Under the pieces are notes generated by a model. It was not told where the DNA came from and searched no databases. It saw nothing but the letters and a program-made list of their open reading frames with translations. A DNA stretch of 64,000 bases from SIG607 sp045586405 (GTDB lineage: Bacteria > Bacillota > Clostridia > Oscillospirales > Acutalibacteraceae), in NCBI GenBank assembly GCA_045586405.1, contig JAZNAG010000145.1, forward strand, positions 1-64,000, read 5' to 3'. Each line of letters starts with the position of its first letter. Position 1 is the first letter of the stretch. Made by a program: the position numbers and the translations under genes. Shown piece after piece: positions 33,702-42,239 of this stretch.

Positions 33702-34282
33702 AAAATATTCCCGACGAAGAAAAAGAAAACGAAACAACCTTTGTGCCTGTGAAATTTAACAAGGAAATAAGAAATCTTACTGTCAGCGAGGCTTCAAGTC
33801 TTTCCCAGAAAGGACTCAAGTACGATGCAATTTTTCCACAGTGGGAAAAGGTAAGAGCCTTTGCAAAACAGGACAATATGAGTACCGCCGAGTTTCTCTC
33901 TGCTCTTGAGAAGAAGAGGACAGAAAATAAAGTAGAAGAGCTCACACGTCAGTGCGGAGGAAACAGCGATATTGCCATGCGGATAATAGAACTCGAGGGC
34001 GGAAAAACGGAGGAGATCCGCGGTGAAGAAGATTTCAAAGAGTATTTTCCCCATAAATCCACCGCTTCTCTGCCCCCGGAGGTTCTTGACCGCGCAAAAG
34101 AAAATAACTCTAACCTGCTTGACGAATATTTAAGATATAAAGCAAGACAGGATTTCCTTGCTCGCGCAGAGGAAAAACAAAAACGGGAAAATTTACTCAG
34201 CTCTGTCGGTTCGCAAAAAGACAGCGGAGTTTCCCGCACCGAAGAGAGCCGCGAATTTATACGCGGTATCTGGAACCATTAA
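33686..34282 (+). CDS. Scaffold-like protein of the phage-like cassette
   Basis: 198 residues, strongly charged and mostly helical: acidic N-terminus (EEEIKNIPDEEKENE), SEASSLSQKGLKYDAIFPQWEKVRAFAKQ, and a C-terminal helix RAEEKQKRENLL with a basic end. Lying directly before the major capsid gene with this composition is the usual signature of a capsid scaffold. No protease domain is seen. The assignment comes from position and composition only. Confidence 0.65.
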   Translation: MEEEIKNIPDEEKENETTFVPVKFNKEIRNLTVSEASSLSQKGLKYDAIFPQWEKVRAFAKQDNMSTAEFLSALEKKRTENKVEELTRQCGGNSDIAMRIIELEGGKTEEIRGEEDFKEYFPHKSTASLPPEVLDRAKENNSNLLDEYLRYKARQDFLARAEEKQKRENLLSSVGSQKDSGVSRTEESREFIRGIWNH

Positions 34283-34301
34283 ATTTTAAGGAGAAAAAAT
34301 T

Positions 34302-35465
34302 ATGTCTATCAACAATTTAGAAAATGCAAGCGTATACAGCGAAGAACTTGACCGCCTTTTTACTCAGAAAAGCGCTACCGGCTTTTTTGCTGACAACGCA
34401 TTCGGCGCCCGTTTCGTAGGTGCCAAAACCGTTATCGTTCCCGATATTGATTTTTCGGGACTTGCCGATTATGACCGTGACACAGGCTTCACCCGCGGTG
34501 CAATTACCGTATCCAATACTTCTTATACTATGAAGATGGACCGCGCCCGTTCCTTACAGATAGACCGTGAGGACCTTGACGAAACAGGTGTTGCTAATCT
34601 CGCAGGTAAAATTCTCGGCGAATATGTTCGCACAAAGGTTATTCCCGAGTGTGACGCTTATGTTATTTCAAAGCTTTCAGGTCTTGCCGCCACAAGAGGC
34701 AACACTGTTGAGGGCAACATAGAAAAACCCTTTGAGGCTCTTTGTCAGCTTATCAACGGCGTTCAGGAAAAGGTTGGTTATGACAGCGAACTTGTTGCTT
34801 TCATTGACAGCTGTATGTACGCAAAGCTTATGAATTCTTCTGAGCTTTCCAAAATGATAACCGTTTCAAGCTTTAAGCAGGGCGAAATCGACCTTCAGGT
34901 TAAAACCCTTAATGGCGTTGCTCTTATCCCTGTTGTAAGAGAAAGAATGAAGACCGCCTACAACTTTGCAAACGGCGGCTTTACCGTAGCAGACAATGCT
35001 AAAGAGGTTTATATGCTTGTTTGCCCTAAGGACGGCGCTCACCTTATGAAGAAAACCGAAAATATGCGTATCTTCACCCCCGAGCAGAACCCCGATGCCG
35101 ATGCTTTCAAATTCGACTACCGCATTTACTACGATGTATTCGTAAAGAAAAGCGGCGTTGACGCAGTTTGGGCTTGGCTTGCTCCCGAAATCTCCATTAC
35201 AACTCAGCCTGCCAATATTTCTGTAGACGAAGGCGATATCACAGAAACCCTTTCTGTAGCTGCCTTAGCTGACGGCGAAATTGCTTATCAGTGGTACGCC
35301 TGCGATGAAAACGGCAAAAACAGTGTTAAGGTTGTGGGCGCAGACACCGCTACCCTTAATATTCCTTCTGACCTTGCTGCCGGTGAACATTACTTCTATG
35401 CAGTAATCACCGTAGACGGTCTTGCTAATAAGACTTCAAATATTGCAAAGGTTAGCGTAAACTAA
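34302..35465 (+). CDS. Major capsid protein with C-terminal Ig-like domain
   Basis: 387 residues. Residues 1-300 resemble HK97-fold coat proteins of Clostridia phages (long helical spine region, GEYVRTKVIPECDAYVISKL, VAFIDSCMYAKLMNSSELSK, DYRIYYDVFVKKSGVDAVWAW). Residues about 302-387 form an Ig-like domain (ITTQPANISVDEGD, YQWYACDENG, YYAVITVDG-like end), probably displayed on the shell surface to bind glycans or cells. AAGGAG lies upstream. A hairpin follows that may damp transcription into the portal gene. Confidence 0.85.
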   Translation: MSINNLENASVYSEELDRLFTQKSATGFFADNAFGARFVGAKTVIVPDIDFSGLADYDRDTGFTRGAITVSNTSYTMKMDRARSLQIDREDLDETGVANLAGKILGEYVRTKVIPECDAYVISKLSGLAATRGNTVEGNIEKPFEALCQLINGVQEKVGYDSELVAFIDSCMYAKLMNSSELSKMITVSSFKQGEIDLQVKTLNGVALIPVVRERMKTAYNFANGGFTVADNAKEVYMLVCPKDGAHLMKKTENMRIFTPEQNPDADAFKFDYRIYYDVFVKKSGVDAVWAWLAPEISITTQPANISVDEGDITETLSVAALADGEIAYQWYACDENGKNSVKVVGADTATLNIPSDLAAGEHYFYAVITVDGLANKTSNIAKVSVN

Positions 35466-35480
35466 AAAATTAAATAAAGG

Positions 35481-35509
35481 GGGAGGAAAATAATTTCCTC
35501 CCTTCTTTT
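35481..35509 (+). terminator. Hairpin between capsid and portal genes, likely partial terminator
   Basis: A perfect 9-bp stem GGGAGGAAA/TTTCCTCCC (35481-35489 with 35494-35502), loop ATAA, tail TTCTTTT. It would lower expression after the abundant capsid product. Confidence 0.65.
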
Positions 35510-35522
35510 GAAAGGAAATGTT

Positions 35523-36935
35523 ATGAATACACCTAAAGAAATAGTAAAACAGTTTGAAAATGCCAAGCTTTTTAAACAGTCACTGGGTGATAAAGGTCTT
35601 TATGCGCAGAATATTTTAAACCGCCGTTTCTTCATTGGCGACCAATGGTACGGCGCAAACATCAGCGCAGAAAGACCGCTGGTGCGCCACAACATTATAA
35701 AGCGAATCGGCGAATATAAAATGGGCGATATTATAACAAAAAAGGCAAAAGTGGAGTTTTCGGCAGAAGGTATTTCCTCTACCCTTTCTGAAAGATCAGC
35801 TACCAAACTTCTTAAAGAAACGGCGGCAAGCGGAAACCTGAAACTTGAAAAATCTCCCGACAAAAGTGAAATTCGTTTGCTTACCGATGCTCTTAGTCAT
35901 TATTTTGTTGTGACAAAGAATAAGCTTCACTTTGACAGTATGATATCTGACATTTTAAAGAACAGCTTTATTACCGGCACAGGCGTTTTATACACCTACT
36001 GGGATAATCTTTCTAACGATATTGCCTGCGAAGTATTGCCTATTGAAAATATTTACTTTGGTGATGCCACCGAAACCAAAATAGAGGACCAGCCCTATAT
36101 TATCATTGTAACCCACAGCGACACAAAAAACGTTATGCGCATAGCCGAGGCAAATAATATGCCTACCGACAGAATAACGCCTGACACTTCTTCAGGCAAA
36201 ACAACTGTTTACACAAAGCTATACCGACAGTTTGACGGCAAAGAGTATAAAATAATGGCAACCTCTGTTACCGAAAAGGCGTATGTGCGCCCCCCTTACG
36301 ATACAGGACTTACCCGATATCCCATAAATATTTTTTGTTGGGACAGCCGTGAAAACTGTATTTATGGTGACAGCGAAATTACCTATCTTATTCCCAACCA
36401 AATTGCTATAAACCGTATGCTTACTGCATCTGTATGGGCAAGTATGAATATGGGTATGCCCATTATGACGGTTAACGGCGATACCGTAACGGGTGATATC
36501 ACCAACGATCCGGGCCAGATAATCAAGGTTTACGGCACCAACGAGGACGTGGCAGGTGCTATACATTATATTACTCCCCCTGATTTTTCTGCAAACTTTT
36601 CTGAAAGCATTTCCTCGCTTATTGAAAACACGCTGGAAAACAGCGGCGCAGGTAATCTTAACATTTTAAAGAAAACCTATAACAGCACTGCCGCCATTGA
36701 AAGTGTTGCTACTATTACAAAAACCTCTATGTCTAATATTTATGTCAGATATCTTGCTTTTCTTGAAGAGGTTGCTCTTTTGTGGCTTGACTTCTGGATA
36801 AAAAAATACGGCAAAAGAGAAATTTTGATTCAGGACGAAAACGGTGCCTGGTACTTCCCCTTTGACAGCGCCAGATACAAAAATATACGTTTTCAGGCAA
36901 ACGCAAAAAAGGAGGAAACAAATGAAACTGATTGA
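35523..36935 (+). CDS. Phage portal protein
   Basis: 470 residues from the ATG at 35523, with AAAGGAAA before it; an upstream in-frame TTG at 35508 contains the Shine-Dalgarno. Features fit podo-type portals: RRFFIGDQWYG near the start, NIIKRIGEYKMGDI, DISNDIACEVLPIENIYFGD-like, GDSEITYLIPNQIAINRMLT, and a long stem helix. Forms the dodecameric DNA entry ring. It lies after the capsid gene, whereas portal normally precedes it. Confidence 0.8.
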   Translation: MNTPKEIVKQFENAKLFKQSLGDKGLYAQNILNRRFFIGDQWYGANISAERPLVRHNIIKRIGEYKMGDIITKKAKVEFSAEGISSTLSERSATKLLKETAASGNLKLEKSPDKSEIRLLTDALSHYFVVTKNKLHFDSMISDILKNSFITGTGVLYTYWDNLSNDIACEVLPIENIYFGDATETKIEDQPYIIIVTHSDTKNVMRIAEANNMPTDRITPDTSSGKTTVYTKLYRQFDGKEYKIMATSVTEKAYVRPPYDTGLTRYPINIFCWDSRENCIYGDSEITYLIPNQIAINRMLTASVWASMNMGMPIMTVNGDTVTGDITNDPGQIIKVYGTNEDVAGAIHYITPPDFSANFSESISSLIENTLENSGAGNLNILKKTYNSTAAIESVATITKTSMSNIYVRYLAFLEEVALLWLDFWIKKYGKREILIQDENGAWYFPFDSARYKNIRFQANAKKEETNETD

Positions 36936-37257
36936 TTTTTATAAAAAGGGTGTTATTCTTTCGGGACAGCGAAAAGACGAGGAAACCATTTTTATCGGTG
37001 AGGCGCCTGACGAGCTTTTCTTCATAAATCAAGCGCTTTCTGACCTTAAAGAGCCCATTGCAGACAGCGCGTTTGACGAAAGAGAGCTTTCCGCCCTAAA
37101 GGCAGATGCTATTGTTTACGGTATTGCTTATCTGTTAGCGGTACACCTTGAAGACGGAAAAATGAGCAACTATCTTTCGACCGTTTACAACGCTAAAAGA
37201 GCCGCCGCCCTGTCCTGTGTGGTCAAAAGAAAAGATTTATTTGTTAAGGAGAAATAA
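36922..37257 (+). CDS. Head-tail connector-like small protein
   Basis: 111 residues from the ATG at 36922, six nt after a perfect AAGGAGG; overlaps the portal end by 14 nt. Helical with LIDFYKKGVILSGQRKDEETIFIGEAPDELFFINQALSDL. Placement between portal and a tail nozzle-like gene suggests a connector or adaptor, but I do not recognise the family. Confidence 0.55.
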   Translation: MKLIDFYKKGVILSGQRKDEETIFIGEAPDELFFINQALSDLKEPIADSAFDERELSALKADAIVYGIAYLLAVHLEDGKMSNYLSTVYNAKRAAALSCVVKRKDLFVKEK

Positions 37258-37262
37258 AAGTT

Positions 37263-39332
37263 ATGAAATTTCCCGAAATAAATCAGGAGCACAGCAGGGC
37301 TCACAAAATAACGGGTGTTACAGGTACCGCTTCCGCAATACACCCTGCTTTTCACTCTATTGACCGACTTCAAGACAGTCTTAATGTTTTCAACAAAGAC
37401 GGTATTTTAACAAACAGAAACGGTTTTTTAAAAACCTGCAAAGATAATCTTGTTGATTTTACGGTTTCGTCTACAAAAGAGCAGGTATTCTTTGCTGACT
37501 TCCCCTTTACCGAAATCGACGGATACAACACCCTGGCAGTTCTTACAAGAGAAGAGGTTTTTTCAAACACCACTCTCGACTTTTTTGTGCTGGACGATTT
37601 TGGTAATATGAAAAAACTTTTTTATCACGAAATAGTTTCTGCCACCGGCCACACTACCTTTGAGATAATAAATGCTTTTTTCATAAAGTCGTCTCCTCTT
37701 TCAGAAAGCGGTCTGTTTTTACTTATTCCGCTTATTCGTACAGATTTAAAAACAGGTGTCGTTACAAAAGAGCTTCGCTGTTTTGAATTTACCACCGATT
37801 ATTCAAGTCTTGTTTTTGTAGATATGCCCAACCTTTACCGTCCTCTTATTATGAAACACGGACACGGAAACCGTTTTGATTTGGCAACCGATATTCCCGT
37901 TAAAGAAACCCAGTATCCCGAGGGAGTGAATATTTTAAACGGCTCTTTTGAAGCCGCTTTTACCGCCGACGGTTATTCCGATACCTTTAAACTTCCCGTC
38001 AGTCTTAAGGAACTGTATGCAATTATTATCCGCTATTATACTTCTGATGATAGCTATATGACTTTTGTTATTCCTGCAACAAGTACTGTTTCTCCCTCTT
38101 TGCCGTTTCTTGACATTCAGCTGTCTTTCAAGACAGACCGAGCAACAGGTACTATTCAGGCTGTATCTCAAAACGGGGCTTTTGCACTTCCCCGCAACAA
38201 ACTGCACAATTCTTTGAAAATCTATGCATATACTGATACAGGAAATAAGGCTTTCAGTCTTTTTGGTCATAGAGCAAAACCTATTGTTTCTGACCAGCGA
38301 ATTTTTCTTGCGGGCGGAGAAGGTACAGAAAACAAGATATATTATTCGGGCAAAAACGAGCATCTATACTACAGCGAGGAAAACAGCTTCTCGGTTGGCG
38401 ACAGTTTGGATAAGGTTACGGCTCTTTCAAAGCAAGGCCGTTACATTGTAGCCTTTAAAGAAAACGAATTATACCGTATTACTGTTTCTGAATCAAAAGC
38501 AGTAAACAGAGCCACCCTTGTTGACGATGACTCGGTTAAGAAGGTGCCTCAACCCGATAAAAAAGTGGTAAGAATAAACGACAGTATCGGTTGTGACAGA
38601 CCTGCCACAGTTAAAAACTGTTCAAACCGCCTTGTTTGGTATCACAGCAACGGCTGTGTTTATACACTTTACGGCAGTAACTTATATACCGAAGGCAGTG
38701 TATACGAATTGGCGGGTGAAATTAAAGACAAGCTGAAAAGCCTTTCGGATGAGGATAAAGAATATATCAGAGCCATAGAGGTTCACGGCAGATATGCTCT
38801 GGCGACCAATAAATCTATTTTTATTATGGACTCGCAGGTAAGCGGTTTTGCTTATCTTTTAGGACACAAAAACCCCAACAAAAGCTACGGCGGTCTGCCC
38901 TGGTTTCATTGGCGACTGCCTGACAGTATGAATCTTTTGTGTTCTTACTCACGAAAAGGCGAAGACTATTTTATACTGCGCAGTGACGACTATATACATT
39001 ATGATATTGCCCATCTGACCGGCTCTCTTGACACAGTTTATGTGGACGGTGTCGAGAAAACTCAGTCCCCTGTATTTTTCTTTAACACTGCTTTAATTGG
39101 CGAAGACCAAAAGAAAACCGAAAAAATAAGTTTTTCTGCCTCTTTTAACGAGTTCGCCCAAGCCACAATTTACGATATAAACGGTGATAAAGTAACACTG
39201 CCCGTTATGAACCACAAAAAATTTAAACTGTATCATATTCCGCTTAAGTTTCCCTCGGGCAAACTGGGAATTAAGTTCAAAGGAAGCGGAGAATTTTCGT
39301 TACATTATATTAAATGTCTTGTTAAAAATTAG
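37263..39332 (+). CDS. Large beta-rich phage-like protein, possible tail nozzle
   Basis: 689 residues, no signal peptide, beta-rich throughout. The middle (about 330-560) shows repeated blade-like segments (RIFLAGGEGTENKIYYSG, VALSKQGRYIVAFKENELYRI-like, RLVWYHSNGCVYTLYG, HGRYALATNKSIFIMD), which fit a beta-propeller such as the tail-tube nozzle of podoviruses. The N-terminal segment (DRLQDSLNVFNKDGILTNRNG) also resembles those. This is a structural guess; a receptor-binding role is the alternative. Confidence 0.6.
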   Translation: MKFPEINQEHSRAHKITGVTGTASAIHPAFHSIDRLQDSLNVFNKDGILTNRNGFLKTCKDNLVDFTVSSTKEQVFFADFPFTEIDGYNTLAVLTREEVFSNTTLDFFVLDDFGNMKKLFYHEIVSATGHTTFEIINAFFIKSSPLSESGLFLLIPLIRTDLKTGVVTKELRCFEFTTDYSSLVFVDMPNLYRPLIMKHGHGNRFDLATDIPVKETQYPEGVNILNGSFEAAFTADGYSDTFKLPVSLKELYAIIIRYYTSDDSYMTFVIPATSTVSPSLPFLDIQLSFKTDRATGTIQAVSQNGAFALPRNKLHNSLKIYAYTDTGNKAFSLFGHRAKPIVSDQRIFLAGGEGTENKIYYSGKNEHLYYSEENSFSVGDSLDKVTALSKQGRYIVAFKENELYRITVSESKAVNRATLVDDDSVKKVPQPDKKVVRINDSIGCDRPATVKNCSNRLVWYHSNGCVYTLYGSNLYTEGSVYELAGEIKDKLKSLSDEDKEYIRAIEVHGRYALATNKSIFIMDSQVSGFAYLLGHKNPNKSYGGLPWFHWRLPDSMNLLCSYSRKGEDYFILRSDDYIHYDIAHLTGSLDTVYVDGVEKTQSPVFFFNTALIGEDQKKTEKISFSASFNEFAQATIYDINGDKVTLPVMNHKKFKLYHIPLKFPSGKLGIKFKGSGEFSLHYIKCLVKN

Positions 39333-39345
39333 AAGGTGAGATTTT

Positions 39346-40482
39346 ATGAAACGCATTTTATCGGTTGTTCTTTGTCTTTTACTGCTTTGCGGCTGCAGCA
39401 GAAAAACCGAAACCTCCACTGACGAATATGAAGACTATTTTTACGGAATCTGGATAACCTATGCCGAACTTTCAAACCTTGCTAAAGATGATTTTGAGAA
39501 AGGCTTTGAAGAGGTGTGTAAAAATTCAAAAGAGCTTGGCGCCACAGCACTTTTTGTGCACGTACGCGCCTTTTGTGACAGCGTTTATCCGTCACAGCTT
39601 TTTCCTATGTGTGATTATTTAGCTTCTCTTGATTATGATCCCCTTCAAAAAATGATTACCCTTTGTAAAAAATACTCTCTTCAGTTTCACGCCTGGATAA
39701 ACCCGTACCGCGTAGCAACATCAGCCGATATGTCTTTACTGAAAAACTCCTCACCTGCAAAGAAAAACCCTGAACTTTTGCTAAGCTGTTCACAAGGGCT
39801 TTATCTTGATCCGTCAAGCAAGCACGCGCGGCTTTTAATTCTTGACGGCATAAAAGAGTTAACAAACAACTACTCTGTAGACGGTATACATTTTGACGAC
39901 TATTTTTATCCCACCACAGACGAAAACTGCGACGCAAAAAGCTATACCGCCTATAAAAACTCTTGCAAAAACCCCCTGCCCCTTGACGATTTCCGCAGAG
40001 TAAACGTCACTTTGCTGATTTCAGATGTTGCCTTGTATCTTGACAGCTTGAACAAAAAAATTGCGTTTACTGTAAGCCCTGCCGCCGATATAGAAAAAAA
40101 TCATAATGAGCTCTATGCCGATATAGGTGGCTGGTGCAGAGCAGGATATCTTGACGCGGTAATCCCTCAGCTTTATTTTGGTTTTTTATATCCTGACGAA
40201 AAGTTTTCCTTTGAAAGATTACTGCTTGACTGGATAAACCTTACGGCAGATTTCAGGGTAAAGCTTTACATAGGTCTCGCGCCTTACAAGCTTGACACTT
40301 TAACCGCGCCTGATTCTTACGAATGGCGAAACGGTACCGACATTGTAGCAAGGCAGATAACCCATATAAAAAATCAGGCAGACGTAGACGGCGCAGTGCT
40401 GTTTTCTTACTCTCATATTTTTAAAAACAGCCAAAGCGCCATACTTCAAAAAGAAAAAATAATTCAAAGTATTAAGGAGTAA
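39346..40482 (+). CDS. Lipoprotein glycosidase of the GHL10/UPF0748 type, putative lysis enzyme
   Basis: 378 residues. The lipoprotein signal ends in LLCGC (lipid Cys at 17). The TIM-barrel part (about 32-370) has GIWITYAEL, GATALFVHVRAFCDSVYPS, FHAWINPYRVA, DGIHFDDYFYP (acidic DD pair) and PQLYFGF, as in glycosyl hydrolase-like 10 proteins. The fold is associated with glycan or peptidoglycan hydrolysis. It stands where an endolysin would, just before the holin, but a lipid anchor is unexpected for a phage lysin. Could instead be a host enzyme captured into the cassette. Confidence 0.8.
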   Translation: MKRILSVVLCLLLLCGCSRKTETSTDEYEDYFYGIWITYAELSNLAKDDFEKGFEEVCKNSKELGATALFVHVRAFCDSVYPSQLFPMCDYLASLDYDPLQKMITLCKKYSLQFHAWINPYRVATSADMSLLKNSSPAKKNPELLLSCSQGLYLDPSSKHARLLILDGIKELTNNYSVDGIHFDDYFYPTTDENCDAKSYTAYKNSCKNPLPLDDFRRVNVTLLISDVALYLDSLNKKIAFTVSPAADIEKNHNELYADIGGWCRAGYLDAVIPQLYFGFLYPDEKFSFERLLLDWINLTADFRVKLYIGLAPYKLDTLTAPDSYEWRNGTDIVARQITHIKNQADVDGAVLFSYSHIFKNSQSAILQKEKIIQSIKE

Positions 40483-40485
40483 AAA

Positions 40486-40731
40486 ATGTATAATATTTCA
40501 AAAGGCACAATTATTAGAACGATTATGCTTACCATTGTGCTTCTAAACATAATTCTCGAAAAATTCGGTTTTGACATTATCAATACAGGAGAAAGCACCG
40601 TTGCGGGTATTGTTGAAATGCTTATTGAAATAGGCTCTATAATCGCTTCCTGGTGGTACAACAACAGTTACACCGAAAAGGCCAGAAAAGCCGACCGATT
40701 TTTTAAAGCTTTAAAAGAAACAGAGAATTGA
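40486..40731 (+). CDS. Phage holin, SPP1-like family
   Basis: 81 residues. N-terminal NISKGTIIRTIMLTIVLLN, a hydrophobic segment (about 9-26), a second amphipathic one (about 40-57; AGIVEMLIEIGSIIASWW) and a charged end NNSYTEKARKADRFFKAL, all typical of small holins. Three nt after the glycosidase gene. Last gene of the phage-like cassette. Confidence 0.85.
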   Translation: MYNISKGTIIRTIMLTIVLLNIILEKFGFDIINTGESTVAGIVEMLIEIGSIIASWWYNNSYTEKARKADRFFKALKETEN

Positions 40732-40756
40732 CAAAAAGCATATTAAACAGTAAAAT
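40728..40756 (+). promoter_or_regulatory. Sigma-A promoter for manA, overlapping the cassette terminator
   Basis: TTGACA (40728-40733), 17-nt spacer, TAAAAT (40751-40756). The predicted start near 40763 lies within the left arm of the terminator, so manA messages escape the hairpin. Confidence 0.7.
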
Positions 40757-40789
40757 AGTAGGTAGCGAAAGCTATCTACTATTTTTTTT
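40753..40789 (+). terminator. Terminator of the phage-like cassette
   Basis: A 14-bp stem with one G-U (40753-40766 with 40771-40784), GAAA tetraloop and a run of T. Confidence 0.88.
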
Positions 40790-40800
40790 GGAGTTTTATT

Positions 40801-41751
40801 ATGAGTGAAATTTTACGCCTTTCTCCCGCTTTTAAAGATTATCTTTGGGGCGGACAAAATCTAAAGAATAAATTCAATGTAAGCGATATGGATAAGGTGG
40901 CTGAGGCTTGGGTTTTTTCTACCCATAAGGACGGCAACTCGATTGTTTCGGGCGGTTCTTTTGACGGTATGACCTTTAGCAAAGCCCTTGCTGATATGGG
41001 CGATGATGCCCTTGGCAAAAATGCAAAAGACTTTGAAATGTTTCCTCAGATGATTAAGATAATCGACGCCGAGCAAAGCCTTTCTATTCAGGTGCATCCC
41101 AGTGATGAATATGCCCTTGAAAACGAAGGTCAGTACGGCAAAACTGAGATGTGGTATATACTTGACGCCAGAGAGGGCGCAGGAATTTATTACGGCGTTA
41201 AAGAGGAAATTTCGGCAGAGCAGTTTAAAAAATCTATAGATGATAACACCATAGAAGACGTTTTACGCTTTGCGCCCTGCAAAGCGGGGGATTGCTTCTT
41301 TATACCTTCCGGTACCATTCACGCCATTGGCGCAGGTCTTTTAATAGCCGAGGTACAGCAGAATTCAAACGTTACGTACAGAGTGTACGATTTCGGCAGA
41401 GTCGGCGCAGACGGAAAACCGAGAGAGCTTCACACCGAAAAGGCTATGAAGGTATCTAACCTTACACCTATTAAAGAGGAAAACAAGGCTGTAGCTACTC
41501 CCCTTGAAAACGGAAGTGAAGTTTTACTCAGCTCCTGCCCTTATTTCAAGGCAACCAAAATAGCAATAAAGGGCGTACATAAGTTTACACCTGCTGACAG
41601 CTTTGTTTGTGTTTTTGTTATAAAGGGTGAAGGCAGTATAAACGGCGAAAAATTCGGTCAGTACGATACATTTTTTGTACCTGCCGATTTCGGTGAGGTT
41701 TCTTTACAGGGTGATTTTGAAGCCATTATCACCGACTGTCCCGGTATTTAA
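40801..41751 (+). CDS. manA: Class I mannose-6-phosphate isomerase
   Basis: 316 residues, the short Gram-positive form. FKDYLWGGQNLK at the start, zinc-site motifs QVHPSDEYA and GKTEMWYIL, and IPSGTIHAIGAGLLIAEVQQNSN with the Glu/His ligands. Interconverts mannose-6-phosphate and fructose-6-phosphate. GGAG lies just after the terminator T-run and 7 nt before the ATG. Confidence 0.93.
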   Translation: MSEILRLSPAFKDYLWGGQNLKNKFNVSDMDKVAEAWVFSTHKDGNSIVSGGSFDGMTFSKALADMGDDALGKNAKDFEMFPQMIKIIDAEQSLSIQVHPSDEYALENEGQYGKTEMWYILDAREGAGIYYGVKEEISAEQFKKSIDDNTIEDVLRFAPCKAGDCFFIPSGTIHAIGAGLLIAEVQQNSNVTYRVYDFGRVGADGKPRELHTEKAMKVSNLTPIKEENKAVATPLENGSEVLLSSCPYFKATKIAIKGVHKFTPADSFVCVFVIKGEGSINGEKFGQYDTFFVPADFGEVSLQGDFEAIITDCPGI

Positions 41752-41765
41752 ACATAGCTTTAAAT

Positions 41766-41810
41766 AATTAAAGGCGCACTTCATATAGAAGCGCGCCTTT
41801 AATTATTTTT
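41766..41810 (+). terminator. Terminator of manA
   Basis: A 12-bp outer stem (41766-41777 with 41793-41804) and a CTTC/GAAG inner stem, then T-rich tail. It also separates the convergent gene at 41822. Confidence 0.8.
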
Positions 41811-41821
41811 TCTATTTTTAA

Positions 41822-42217
41822 TTAGAAAACAAAATATGGATTAGGTTTAAATAAAATGGTAATAAAATCTATAAAAACTCCAATACCAAAAAGACCTGCT
41901 GTAAATAAATACAGCACACCCAATCCTGCTTTACCTTCGTAAAACTTATGCGCACCCAAGAAGCCCAAGAAGAAACATAAAATAAGTGCAACCCATTTGT
42001 TTTTAGGTCTGCCATATCCCATAGCGCCGTTTTGGTTAACATTTGAGTTAACATTATTGTTATCATTATTGATAACTATGCTTGGCTGTTGTGTTTGAGC
42101 CTTGATTTCCTCCACTTGTCTGCCACAATGTGTGCACAATACAGCATCCTCTGCTATTTTCTCACCACAATGTTTACAAAATTTTGTTTTTGCCTCTTGT
42201 GTTGTATTATTTTCCAT
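41822..42217 (-). CDS. TM2-domain protein with N-terminal zinc ribbon
   Basis: 131 residues from the ATG at 42217 (a GTG precedes it by one codon); AAGGAG is 9 nt upstream. An N-terminal zinc ribbon (FCKHCG...LCTHCGRQ), an Asn-rich linker (NNDNNNVNSNVNQNG), then the TM2 domain: KNKWVALILCFFLGFLGAHKFYEG and a second membrane segment. TM2 proteins are small membrane proteins of unknown function. Last gene of a three-gene AT-rich minus-strand operon under the XRE-controlled promoter. Confidence 0.85.
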   Translation of the reverse strand: MENNTTQEAKTKFCKHCGEKIAEDAVLCTHCGRQVEEIKAQTQQPSIVINNDNNNVNSNVNQNGAMGYGRPKNKWVALILCFFLGFLGAHKFYEGKAGLGVLYLFTAGLFGIGVFIDFITILFKPNPYFVF

Positions 42218-42239
42218 CACTATTTTCTCCTTTTTTATT

